Shown: in pieces, positions 1 through 6,635 of the stretch
How positions within the stretch are numbered: position 1 is the stretch's first letter
How the letters are laid out: every line of letters starts with the position of its first letter
DNA from: Alphaproteobacteria bacterium UBA6187
GTDB lineage: Bacteria > Pseudomonadota > Alphaproteobacteria > Rickettsiales > UBA6187
Assembly: GCA_002422795.1 (NCBI GenBank)
Contig: DITJ01000036.1
Coordinates: forward strand, 1-11,663
Reading direction: 5' to 3'
Length of the DNA: 11,663 nucleotides
The notes under the pieces: model-generated
What the model saw: the letters and a program-made list of their open reading frames with translations, nothing else
Told to the model about the DNA's origin: nothing
Database searches by the model: none
Position numbers and translations under genes: made by a program

Positions 1-27
1 AGAGTGGGAGCACGGTATCCGTGAACC

Positions 28-60
28 CCCTCTCCCACTGGGAGAGGGTTAGGGTGAGGG
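28..60. repeat. GC-rich palindromic repeat, partial copy
   Basis: A perfect 9-bp hairpin (CCCTCTCCC at 28-36, loop ACT, GGGAGAGGG at 40-48) is followed by TTAGGGTGAGGG. The same hairpin-plus-tail arrangement occurs at 7096-7128 inside the methyltransferase gene, so the two belong to one dispersed family. After position 60 the copies diverge, so this one is short, decayed or truncated. There is no T-tract directly after the stem; a T-rich run begins at about 61. Confidence 0.75.
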
Positions 61-417
61 TTTCTTACTTTTGTACTTTTTTATTTTTTAAGTTATATTT
101 AATCAAAACTCCACCAAACATACTGCATGTCTTAACTTCACGAGGTCAATAAATTTTTTACCGGACAGTAGTGCGCCTGCGCGGGAACACGTGCCATATT
201 CGCAATTTGAAGAACATAGCTAACTACTAGTAAAATTACTATAAACCTTACTGAGGGCTTCCTACGCAAATAAAAATCAAATTTACTATACTCATCACCA
301 GATATTGGCGCTGGTAGTTCTATATTTTATCTGGCACTCGCCACAGCCTAAAGTTATGCCAAGAATACTAGCATTTGAGGAAAGTACTTTGGGGCTAGTG
401 GCGAGATTTACCGGTAA
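61..417. other. Gene-poor region with repeat remnants
   Basis: No convincing gene is seen in these 357 bases. Visible items are a GC-rich patch GCGCCTGCGCGGGAA at 173-187, which looks like half of a common intergenic palindrome, and a copy at 265-290 of one end of the element found complete at 5662-5767. A weak open frame at 305-517 starts with TTG, has no ribosome-binding site, runs into the 3' end of the opposite-strand gene and resembles no known family. The stretch reads as degraded intergenic sequence. Confidence 0.5.
265..290. repeat. Solo end of the 5662-5767 palindromic element
   Basis: The sequence from CGCAAATAAAAAT to TTTACTATA matches the right arm of the element at 5741-5767 with about two differences. 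The adjoining bases (TAGGAAG on the reverse strand) also resemble the TAGGAAA next to the left arm of that element. No partner arm is seen within 200 bases, so this looks like a decayed or solo end. Confidence 0.5.
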
Positions 418-867
418 TTATTTAGAAATTTCACCTTTTTTACTTTCTTCTATTGCTTCGGGACTGGATGCTTTATTACGCTTGCCTTCTTCCGCTTTTT
501 CTGCGTCTTGTAGGTAGGATTTCCACATCATGTCAGGGTTAACTGGTTCTGTTAATTTGGAAGCACTGGCAAATGTTGTCGCGTTATCTACGGTCCTGTC
601 AGAATAAACTCCAGTAACTGCTCCAGCAGCATCGGCTAGTCTGTCTTGCCATTGCTGTTTGGTTTCATCATCTTTCGGCGGAAATATTTTCTTTAAAGTT
701 TTTTCAGCTAAATTGGCGTGACCATCCGCTATATGGAAAGTATCTATATTGTCTTGTACCTCGGATGGACTTTTGTTTTGTGAATCTTTGTAAATCCCAT
801 ATGCCGCTCCTGCCGTCAACGCAGCAGGTAATGCCTTTATAGCTAGTTTCGAGAATAATCCACTCAT
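418..867 (-). CDS. Hypothetical small protein with hydrophobic N-terminus
   Basis: I do not recognise the family. The protein is 149 residues from the chosen start; an in-frame ATG at 885 would add six. The inner ATG (867) is preferred because GGAG lies 8 bases upstream of it. Residues about 8-26 form an Ala/Leu-rich hydrophobic stretch (LAIKALPAALTAGAAYGIY) after a Lys, which could be a membrane anchor or an uncleaved signal. The rest is hydrophilic, with a central acidic and Gln-rich part (DDETKQQWQDRLADAA) and a Lys/Glu-rich C-terminus (residues about 120-149) that is probably disordered. It lies downstream of topA on the same strand with an AT-rich gap of about 90 bases, so it may have its own promoter or be read from topA. 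A real gene is likely from the ribosome-binding site and sensible composition; the function is unknown. Confidence 0.7.
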   Translation of the reverse strand: MSGLFSKLAIKALPAALTAGAAYGIYKDSQNKSPSEVQDNIDTFHIADGHANLAEKTLKKIFPPKDDETKQQWQDRLADAAGAVTGVYSDRTVDNATTFASASKLTEPVNPDMMWKSYLQDAEKAEEGKRNKASSPEAIEESKKGEISK

Positions 868-958
868 AACGCACACTCCAATCATTGTTAAATAATTAAA
901 ACACTAGCAACTAATTATTAAACTAATATTACAAATTACAAATAATTAACGGTTTTTT

Positions 959-3538
959 CTATTTTTCTGCTCTTTTTTTGATTAAATCAATTGCATCATC
1001 AAGTGTAATTGTTTCAACGGACATATTCTTGGCCAAAGATGCATTAACTTTTCCAGCTTTAACATAAGGCCCGTATTTGCCAGTGAATACTGCAATTTCC
1101 TCGCCAGTTTTCGGGTGTTTACCAAGCACTTTCAAAGGAGTTGCAGCAGCCCTGCCGCCCTTGCCGCCTTTGGTTGCACTTTCAGCCAGAACTGTCACTG
1201 CCCGGTTTATGCCGATTGTTAATATATCATCATCTTTCAGTGAGGTAAATTTACCGTCGTGCTTCAAATATGGCCCGAAGCGCCCAAGCCCTGCAAGAAT
1301 TTCCTGCCCGGTTTCCGGGTGTATGCCCACGGTGCGTGGCAATGAAAGCAGGCTGATTGCTGATTCCAAATCCATATCATCAGGTGTGCGCCCTTTAGGC
1401 AGGGATGCGCGTTTTGGCTTAGGAGCCGCTTTTTCCTTATCTTTCCCCTTGGCTTTAGTTTTAGGGGCGGCTTTTACATCCTCACCAAGCTGTACATAAA
1501 AACCATACGGGCCTTTCTTTAATATTATATCAATCCCGGTTGCGGTATCTTTCCCTAATATTTTTGAATCAAATGCAGCGCCATTATCACCATTTTCAGA
1601 ATTTTCTGCATCCCCTTCATTTTTGCCGAGTTGCTTGGTATATTTACATTCAGGATAATGTGAACAGCCCAAGAATGAGCCGAATTTACCCAGTTTCAGG
1701 CTTACTTCTCCGCTTGCGCATAATGGGCATTTGCGGTTTGGCTCGCCATTTTCATCTTTGGGGAATAAATAATTAGCCAGCAAATCGTTAAGCTGGGTTA
1801 TCACATCGGTTATAGTATGCCCTTTTGCCTCTTCAATATTGCTACTAAAAGCACCCCAGAACTCAGCCAGCAAAGCTTTCCAGTCCATTTCTCCGGCAGA
1901 AACATGGTCTAGCTGCTCTTCTAAATTCGCAGTGAAATCATATTCCACATAACGCTTGAAGAATGATGTAAGGAACGCGGTTACAAGGCGGCCCCTATCT
2001 GCGGCAACAAAGCGTTTTTTATCAATTGTTACATATTCACGTTCCTGGAGCACAGATATAATACTGGCATATGTGGAAGGGCGGCCAATGCCAAGTTCTT
2101 CCAGTTTCTTCACCAGGCTTGCTTCTGTAAAGCGCGGTGGCGGCTGCGTGAAATGCTGCTCAGGGTTTACTTCTTCAAGCTTCAGCTTTTCAGCTTCTTC
2201 CATTGGCGGCAAGATGCGGCTTTCATCATCATCCTTTTCATCGTCACGGCTTTCGCGGTATACTTTAAAGAAGCCATCAAACCGCACAGTTGAACCTGTT
2301 GCGCGGGCAACAGCGCTATTATCATGCGCTTTTACATCCACACCAACCTGGTCAAGAATCGCGGAACTCATCTGGCTTGCTACCATTCTTTTCCAGATAA
2401 GGTCGTATAATTTCATCTGGTCGTCATCAAGATAGCGGCTTAAATCTTTAGGTATTTTATTTACATCAGTTGGGCGGATTGCTTCATGCGCTTCCTGTGC
2501 ATTTTTAGCTTTGGTAGTATAAAAACGCTGCTTTTCAGGTAAATATTCTTTACCATATTTCTTTTCAATCATGGAGCGTGTGGCGATTATTGCATCTTGC
2601 GATACTGTAACACCATCGGTACGCATATAGGTAATGAGTCCCACGGTTTCCCCGCCGAGCTCCACGCCTTCATAAAGTTTCTGCGCCACCATCATGGTTT
2701 TCTTTGCACCAAAGCCTAGCTTCCTTGAGGCTTCCTGTTGCAGTGATGAGGTGGTAAACGGAGCATAAGGGTTACGTGCGGATTGCTTTTTTTCAACAGA
2801 GGCAACGCTGTAATTTTTAGCCTTTAAAATCGCAACAATATCCCCGGCTTGCTTTTCAGCAACTATATCGAACTGCTCAAGTTTTTTGCCGTTATACTGG
2901 GTTAGTTTTGCGGTGAAATCTGCGCCTAAAGCAGTTTTTAAATCAAGTTTTATATCCCAGAATTCACGCGATTTGAACGCTTCAATCTCACCTTCACGCT
3001 CGCATATAAGGCGGAGCGCAACCGATTGCACCCTACCTGCCGAGCGGCTGCCGGGCAATTTGCGCCATAATACCGGCGATAATGTAAAGCCCACCAGATA
3101 ATCCAAAGCGCGCCTTGCCTGCTGCGCGTTTACTAAATCCATATCAATATCACGCGGATTGGCAATCGCTTCAGATACAGCCTTCTTGGTGATTTCATTG
3201 AAGGCAACACGGTAAATTTTTATGCCTTTTTTAAGCGCCTTTTTCTGCTTTAATACTTCCACAACATGCCATGCAATTGCCTCACCTTCGCGGTCAGGGT
3301 CACTTGCCAGATATATGGCTTCGGCAGTTTTTACGGCATCTGCAATTTCTTTTACATGCTTGGCGGCTTTGGATGAAATTTCATAATCAATTGCAAAATC
3401 CTCATCAGGACGCACCGAGCCATCCTTTGCCGGAAGGTCACGTATATGGCCGAATGATGCTAGTACCTTGAAATCCTTTCCAAGATATTTATTGATTGTT
3501 TTCGCCTTTGCAGGAGATTCTACTATTACGAGTTTCAT
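959..3538 (-). CDS. topA: DNA topoisomerase I
   Basis: Type IA topoisomerase that relaxes negative supercoils by passing one strand through a transient single-strand break in the other. The 859 residues match the usual bacterial length. The N-terminal TOPRIM domain has catalytic Glu7 (VIVESPAKA) and the metal motif DPDREG at 80-85. The catalytic tyrosine is Tyr304 in GLITYMRTD, and the signature HEAIRPTD lies at 351-358. Conserved TEASLVKKLEELGIGRPSTY spans about 471-490. The C-terminal part has one clear four-cysteine zinc finger (Cys604, 607, 625, 631), then three copies of the topoisomerase C-terminal repeat (GPYGFYVQLG, GRFGPYLKHDG, GKYGPYVKAG) separated by a Lys-rich linker. It follows dprA on the same strand, as in many alphaproteobacteria, but the gap is filled by a heptad palindrome ending 2 bases before the ATG. 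No Shine-Dalgarno is visible. Confidence 0.97.
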   Translation of the reverse strand: MKLVIVESPAKAKTINKYLGKDFKVLASFGHIRDLPAKDGSVRPDEDFAIDYEISSKAAKHVKEIADAVKTAEAIYLASDPDREGEAIAWHVVEVLKQKKALKKGIKIYRVAFNEITKKAVSEAIANPRDIDMDLVNAQQARRALDYLVGFTLSPVLWRKLPGSRSAGRVQSVALRLICEREGEIEAFKSREFWDIKLDLKTALGADFTAKLTQYNGKKLEQFDIVAEKQAGDIVAILKAKNYSVASVEKKQSARNPYAPFTTSSLQQEASRKLGFGAKKTMMVAQKLYEGVELGGETVGLITYMRTDGVTVSQDAIIATRSMIEKKYGKEYLPEKQRFYTTKAKNAQEAHEAIRPTDVNKIPKDLSRYLDDDQMKLYDLIWKRMVASQMSSAILDQVGVDVKAHDNSAVARATGSTVRFDGFFKVYRESRDDEKDDDESRILPPMEEAEKLKLEEVNPEQHFTQPPPRFTEASLVKKLEELGIGRPSTYASIISVLQEREYVTIDKKRFVAADRGRLVTAFLTSFFKRYVEYDFTANLEEQLDHVSAGEMDWKALLAEFWGAFSSNIEEAKGHTITDVITQLNDLLANYLFPKDENGEPNRKCPLCASGEVSLKLGKFGSFLGCSHYPECKYTKQLGKNEGDAENSENGDNGAAFDSKILGKDTATGIDIILKKGPYGFYVQLGEDVKAAPKTKAKGKDKEKAAPKPKRASLPKGRTPDDMDLESAISLLSLPRTVGIHPETGQEILAGLGRFGPYLKHDGKFTSLKDDDILTIGINRAVTVLAESATKGGKGGRAAATPLKVLGKHPKTGEEIAVFTGKYGPYVKAGKVNASLAKNMSVETITLDDAIDLIKKRAEK

Positions 3539-3540
3539 TC

Positions 3541-3655
3541 AGTTGCCAGTTGCTAGTTGTTAGTTGCTAGTATTTCTTTTTTATTCCAGAATATTAATAT
3601 ATTTATATTTACCTTGTTTAACTCACTAGCAACTAGTAACTAGCAACTAGGAACT
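3541..3655. repeat. Heptad palindrome between dprA and topA
   Basis: Two 31-base arms (3541-3571 and 3625-3655) are reverse complements at 27 of 31 positions, around a 53-base AT-rich spacer. Each arm is about four and a half tandem copies of a degenerate 7-mer, AGTTGCT with variants such as AGTTGTT and AGTTACT. The element begins 2 bases from the topA ATG and ends 2 bases from the dprA stop, so it makes up practically the whole junction. It has no T-tract typical of an intrinsic terminator. Confidence 0.85.
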
Positions 3656-3657
3656 TT

Positions 3658-4812
3658 CTATAACGCTCTTTCAAACAAATCATTACTAAAATTATATACC
3701 GAAACCCTGTTTCCAGAGTGACGTTCCAGCTTTCCAGCCAGCTCTAGCTCTAACAAAACCACCATCACCATATTGGCAGGAATTCCTGTTTGGGTGATGA
3801 TATCATCTACATTAGTTGGTGTTGGCCCTAACTTCTCATGAATGATTAGCCGCGCCTTGTCAATATCATCTTCAGAAATTATATTCGATGGAGCTGCATA
3901 AACATCATTACTCACTTTGTCAAATAATCCTGTTGGCCTCATATAATGCAGGTTCCCAAGCACATTTACAACATCTTCTCCTGATTCTGCCATATATGCA
4001 CCCTCTTTAATCAAGGAATTAGGGCCTTTGCAGCGCGGGTCAAGCGGTGAACCTGGCACGCCAAACACTTCCCTATCCTGTTCCAGTGCGAACCTTGCTG
4101 TTATTAATGAACCGGAGCGAAGTGCTGCCTCAACCACCACAGTTGCAATAGACATGCCGGAAATTATCCTGTTCCTGCGCGGGAAGTGCTGGGGTTTTGG
4201 AACGGAGCCGAAAGCCATTTCCGTTATAACAGCACCTTTTTCAGCTATTTTATAAAATAAATCTTTATTTTCCGGTGGATATATAACATCAATCCCGCCA
4301 GCCACCACTGCAACAGTGCCGCTAGTAAGTGCGCCGTTATGCGCGGCAGTATCTATGCCGCGCGCAAGGCCGGATGTTACCAGATATTTATTTTTACCAA
4401 GCTCTTTTGCCATATCATAAGCTATTTTACAGCCATTTGCTGAGGAATTGCGCGAGCCGACTATAGCTACAGATTTAATATCCAGGCAATCCCTTTGCCC
4501 ATGAACGGTTAAAAGCGGTGGGAAATCCTTTATTTCCCGAAGCAGCCTGGGGTACGCCTCTTCACTGGCAAGCACAACTTGCGCCCCCCGTTTGGATAAT
4601 TCCTCAAGTTCCTTATGCGCGGCAGATTCGCTAAATGGTTTTATCTGCTCGCCGCCTTTGCGGGAAAGATATGGTATGGATTCAAGCGCCCTCGCAGCAG
4701 TCCCGTATATTTCCATTAATGATTGGAAGCTTCTTGGGCCTACATTTTGCGTGCGGATAAGCCTTAGCCAATCAAACACTTCCTGGCTGGATGCTTTTGG
4801 TATTATCTGCAT
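3658..4812 (-). CDS. dprA: DNA-processing protein DprA (Smf)
   Basis: DprA binds incoming single-stranded DNA and loads RecA during natural transformation; it is widely kept also where competence is unproven. The protein is 384 residues, normal for alphaproteobacteria. Residues about 10-60 form the helical N-terminal region. The Rossmann-fold core runs from about 75 to 285, with GSRN at 119-122, SGLARGID at 147-154, FPRRNRIISG at 210-219, EAALRSGSLITAR at 228-240, GVPGS at 251-255 and GPNSLIKEGA at 263-272. Residues about 313-372 fit the C-terminal winged-helix domain. AGGA lies 6 bases upstream of the ATG, supporting this start. It opens the dprA-topA pair and diverges from rpmB across 283 bases. 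The plsY gene that often precedes dprA in this class is absent here. Confidence 0.96.
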   Translation of the reverse strand: MQIIPKASSQEVFDWLRLIRTQNVGPRSFQSLMEIYGTAARALESIPYLSRKGGEQIKPFSESAAHKELEELSKRGAQVVLASEEAYPRLLREIKDFPPLLTVHGQRDCLDIKSVAIVGSRNSSANGCKIAYDMAKELGKNKYLVTSGLARGIDTAAHNGALTSGTVAVVAGGIDVIYPPENKDLFYKIAEKGAVITEMAFGSVPKPQHFPRRNRIISGMSIATVVVEAALRSGSLITARFALEQDREVFGVPGSPLDPRCKGPNSLIKEGAYMAESGEDVVNVLGNLHYMRPTGLFDKVSNDVYAAPSNIISEDDIDKARLIIHEKLGPTPTNVDDIITQTGIPANMVMVVLLELELAGKLERHSGNRVSVYNFSNDLFERAL

Positions 4813-4859
4813 AAGAAATCCTTTTTTTAGGGGATCAAGAAATTTAAAAATATTGTGAT

Positions 4860-4887
4860 ATAATAAAGATGGAATTTAAATATGCAA
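4860..4887 (-). promoter_or_regulatory. Candidate dprA promoter
   Basis: On the minus strand TTGCAT (4887-4882) is separated by 16 bases from TATTAT (4865-4860). The -10 box matches five of six consensus bases but the -35 box only three of six. It lies about 50 bases upstream of the dprA ATG. In such AT-rich DNA similar matches arise by chance, so this is tentative. Confidence 0.3.
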
Positions 4888-5011
4888 CTTATCCTATATT
4901 ATCAATCTTCGATACTCTAGTATTTCAATTTTTTTAATCCATAAACATCTAACAAAGATAATTAATATTTACCAGTCCAAACAGCCAAAATCACCTTAAA
5001 TAAAATTCCCC

Positions 5012-5040
5012 TTGACCTTAGGCGTAATTTCCATTATTTG
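5012..5040 (+). promoter_or_regulatory. Candidate rpmB promoter
   Basis: TTGACC (5012-5017) is followed after 17 bases by TATTTG (5035-5040), or after 16 by TTATTT. The -35 box is strong at five of six. Transcription would start near 5047 and give a leader of about 50 bases that contains TATATATA at 5050-5057. The rest of the 4813-5095 region is plain AT-rich sequence. Confidence 0.45.
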
Positions 5041-5095
5041 TCTTGCTCCTTATATATAAGGATTTAAAAGCGTATTAACGAAGGCGGGATTAATT

Positions 5096-5557
5096 ATGGC
5101 AAAACGTTGCGATTTAACAGGTGTTGGTGCTCAAACAGGGCATAAGGTTTCTCACTCAAACCACAAAACAAAGCGCCGTTTTGTACCAAACTTACAAAAT
5201 ATTTCTTTTCTTAGCGATGCATTAAAAAGAAGCGTATCACTTAAAGTAACGCCTGCTACACTTCGTACTGTAGATCATAATGGCGGACTAGACAGCTACC
5301 TTCTTGGCACTTCAAACTTGAAGCTTACTGATATTGCAAAGAAAATCAAAAGAAAAATTAAGAAAGCTTTAGCTGCTAATGGTACTGTAGAAAATGCAGA
5401 GCCAGTTGCTAAAATTGCTTCTAAAAAGCCGGCTAGAACTAAAAGGCCAGCAAAGAAAACTCCAGCAGAAAAAGCAGCTAAAAAACTAGCTACTAAAACT
5501 GTTTCTACTAAGAAAAAGGCTCCAGCTACAAAAAAAGCTCCTGCAGCTAAAAAGTAA
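5096..5557 (+). CDS. rpmB: 50S ribosomal protein L28 with Lys/Ala-rich tail
   Basis: L28 is a structural protein of the large ribosomal subunit. Residues 1 to about 92 are a normal L28: MAKRCDLTGV at the start, then GHKVSHSNHKTKRRF (15-29), the PNLQ segment, LKVTPATLRTVDHNGGLD (49-66) and the basic helix IKRKIKKAL. Alphaproteobacterial L28 usually ends near residue 95-100. Here the protein continues to 153 with about 55 low-complexity residues rich in Lys, Ala, Pro and Thr (RPAKKTPAEKAAKK, KKAPATKKAPAAKK), resembling histone H1-like or AlgP-type bacterial tails. The frame is unbroken and codon use in the tail looks similar, so a frameshift is unlikely. A purine-rich AAGGCGGGA ending 6 bases before the ATG serves as ribosome-binding site. 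The gene is monocistronic, with a terminator directly after it. Confidence 0.95.
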   Translation: MAKRCDLTGVGAQTGHKVSHSNHKTKRRFVPNLQNISFLSDALKRSVSLKVTPATLRTVDHNGGLDSYLLGTSNLKLTDIAKKIKRKIKKALAANGTVENAEPVAKIASKKPARTKRPAKKTPAEKAAKKLATKTVSTKKKAPATKKAPAAKK

Positions 5558-5578
5558 GCACAAGATAATAAAAAATTT

Positions 5579-5622
5579 AGCCCACTATTTGCAGTTATTT
5601 GCAATAGTGGGCTTTTTTTATT
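5579..5622 (+). terminator. Intrinsic terminator of rpmB
   Basis: An 11-bp perfect stem, AGCCCACTATT (5579-5589) with AATAGTGGGCT (5603-5613), is extended by two more pairs across a bulge and followed by a run of seven T. It lies 21 bases after the rpmB stop. The A-run before the left arm means it could also act on the opposite strand for pgeF transcripts. Confidence 0.92.
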
Positions 5623-5642
5623 CTGTACATGAGTTAATTGCC

Positions 5643-5659
5643 CCCCAATATATTTGGGG
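5643..5659. other. Small CCCCAA hairpin
   Basis: CCCCAA (5643-5648) can pair with TTGGGG (5654-5659) around a 5-base loop. It lies between the rpmB terminator and the palindromic element at 5662, in the convergent gap. It has no T-tract on either side; its role is unknown. Confidence 0.4.
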
Positions 5660-5661
5660 TG

Positions 5662-5767
5662 TAGAGTGAATTTTATTTTTATTTACGCTAGGAAATCGAG
5701 GCGATGTGTAGGATAACTACATGAGACTATGATTGACAACGCGTAAATAAAAATAAAATTTACTATA
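5662..5767. repeat. MITE-like palindromic element A
   Basis: Two 24-base arms, 5665-5688 and 5741-5764, are reverse complements with one mismatch, and two further outer bases also pair. The arms are AT-rich (core TTTATTTTTATTTACGC). The 52-base interior is more mixed and has no open frame of note. It sits between convergent rpmB and pgeF, after the rpmB terminator. A related solo end lies at 265-290. Size, inverted ends and lack of coding capacity fit a non-autonomous palindromic element. I see no obvious target-site duplication. Confidence 0.8.
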
Positions 5768-5782
5768 GTGACCATATTCGAA

Positions 5783-6544
5783 TTAAAGCACGATAACCGA
5801 GAGATTGCGCCCATAATCCTTGATGCCCTCAAGGCAATTCCTGCGGTAACTGAAAAAACTTTCACGCATTGAGCATGTATCAAGTGCGGAATCTTCAATC
5901 GACTCTATTCCTGCTTTTTCAAGCCTATACGCCACATATAAAGGCAGGTTAAACATAAAATGCCCTGCTTTTACTGAGGGAATAAAGAACATGCTGTTGT
6001 TGCTGTCTTCCTTCAGGAAATTATCATAAAATTCCGGCCCTACTTCATAAGAACTTTGCGAAATTGTAGGCCCTATTGCAACTTTAATATTAGTGCGCTT
6101 TGCGCCTAATTCTTCCATTTGGTTTATGGTGTTTTCAATAACGCCACCAATAGCCCCCTTCCAGCCTGCATGGGCCGCGCCGATTACTCCATTATTGCTA
6201 TCGGCAAATAATATTGGTGTACAATCAGCCGTGAGTATGCCAAGCGCAACACCAGGTGTGCTTGTTACCAGTGCGTCTGCCTCATAGCGTTTTTCAGGTA
6301 CTGAATCTATATGGATAACCTTATCACTATGGATTTGGCATAATGTATATAAATTAGTTTCATCGGCATAACCTAGCGCCTGCATTGCCGCTTTCCGGTT
6401 TTTCCTTACATTTTGGGCATCATCATTAGAGCCCGGGCCGCAATTCATAGAATCGTATACGCCACTGCTATGCCCACCATTCCTGGTAAAGAATCCGTGT
6501 TTTATGTTATTTAGGTTGTTACATGTTATATATTTTACTGACAT
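5783..6544 (-). CDS. pgeF: Peptidoglycan editing factor PgeF (YfiH, laccase-domain)
   Basis: Member of the YfiH/LACC1 family. In E. coli PgeF keeps wrong amino acids out of the peptidoglycan stem; other members act as purine nucleoside phosphorylases or adenosine deaminases. At 253 residues it has the usual length. Family features are NGGHSSGVYDSMN (22-34), QIHSD (70-74), ADALVT (89-94), LTADCTPILFAD (104-115), AAHAGWKG (123-130), AIGPTI (156-161) and the C-terminal FFSYRRN (230-236). The metal site His72, Cys108 and His125 is intact. It is the last gene of the minus-strand group lgt, methyltransferase, pgeF. Its ATG lies 10 bases from a heptad array (6555-6633); only an A-rich AAAGAA, not a clear Shine-Dalgarno, precedes it. 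The start is supported by the family N-terminus. Confidence 0.95.
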   Translation of the reverse strand: MSVKYITCNNLNNIKHGFFTRNGGHSSGVYDSMNCGPGSNDDAQNVRKNRKAAMQALGYADETNLYTLCQIHSDKVIHIDSVPEKRYEADALVTSTPGVALGILTADCTPILFADSNNGVIGAAHAGWKGAIGGVIENTINQMEELGAKRTNIKVAIGPTISQSSYEVGPEFYDNFLKEDSNNSMFFIPSVKAGHFMFNLPLYVAYRLEKAGIESIEDSALDTCSMRESFFSYRRNCLEGIKDYGRNLSVIVL

Positions 6545-6554
6545 TTCTTTGCTC

Positions 6555-6633
6555 GTTTGTAGTTTATCGTTTGTGGTTCGTAGTTTGCAGTTTGTAGTTG
6601 ATTACGATAAACCACGAACTACGAACCACAAAC
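6555..6633. repeat. Heptad palindrome between methyltransferase gene and pgeF
   Basis: Six direct heptads on the plus strand (6555-6596), GTTTGTA and close variants, are followed by an inverted set at 6604-6633. Arms 6569-6598 and 6604-6633 pair at 25 of 30 positions around a 5-base loop. The element starts 10 bases from the pgeF ATG and ends 2 bases from the methyltransferase stop. The unit differs from the AGTTGCT element at 3541-3655, but the 7-base period and the layout are the same. Confidence 0.82.
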
Positions 6634-6635
6634 CA

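Noticed and set aside
173..187. GCGCCTGCGCGGGAA as a complete dispersed palindrome
   Set aside because: Only one half resembles the common CCCGC-type repeat; the other arm does not pair well, so at most it is a remnant.
305..517. Plus-strand frame of 70 codons in the left gene-poor region
   Set aside because: TTG start, no ribosome-binding site, overlaps the end of the opposite-strand gene, and no recognisable family.
1077..1499. Open frame of 140 codons on the plus strand inside topA
   Set aside because: It is antisense to a perfectly conserved topoisomerase I and has no ribosome-binding site or family features; the same holds for 1956-2435.
3541..3655. Possible CRISPR-like array from the repeated short units
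   Set aside because: Units are 7 bases without spacers and are arranged as an inverted pair; no cas genes are nearby.
5296..5604. Minus-strand frame opposite rpmB with a hydrophobic translation
   Set aside because: The hydrophobic look is the complement of the Lys/Ala-rich tail codons and it begins inside the rpmB terminator.
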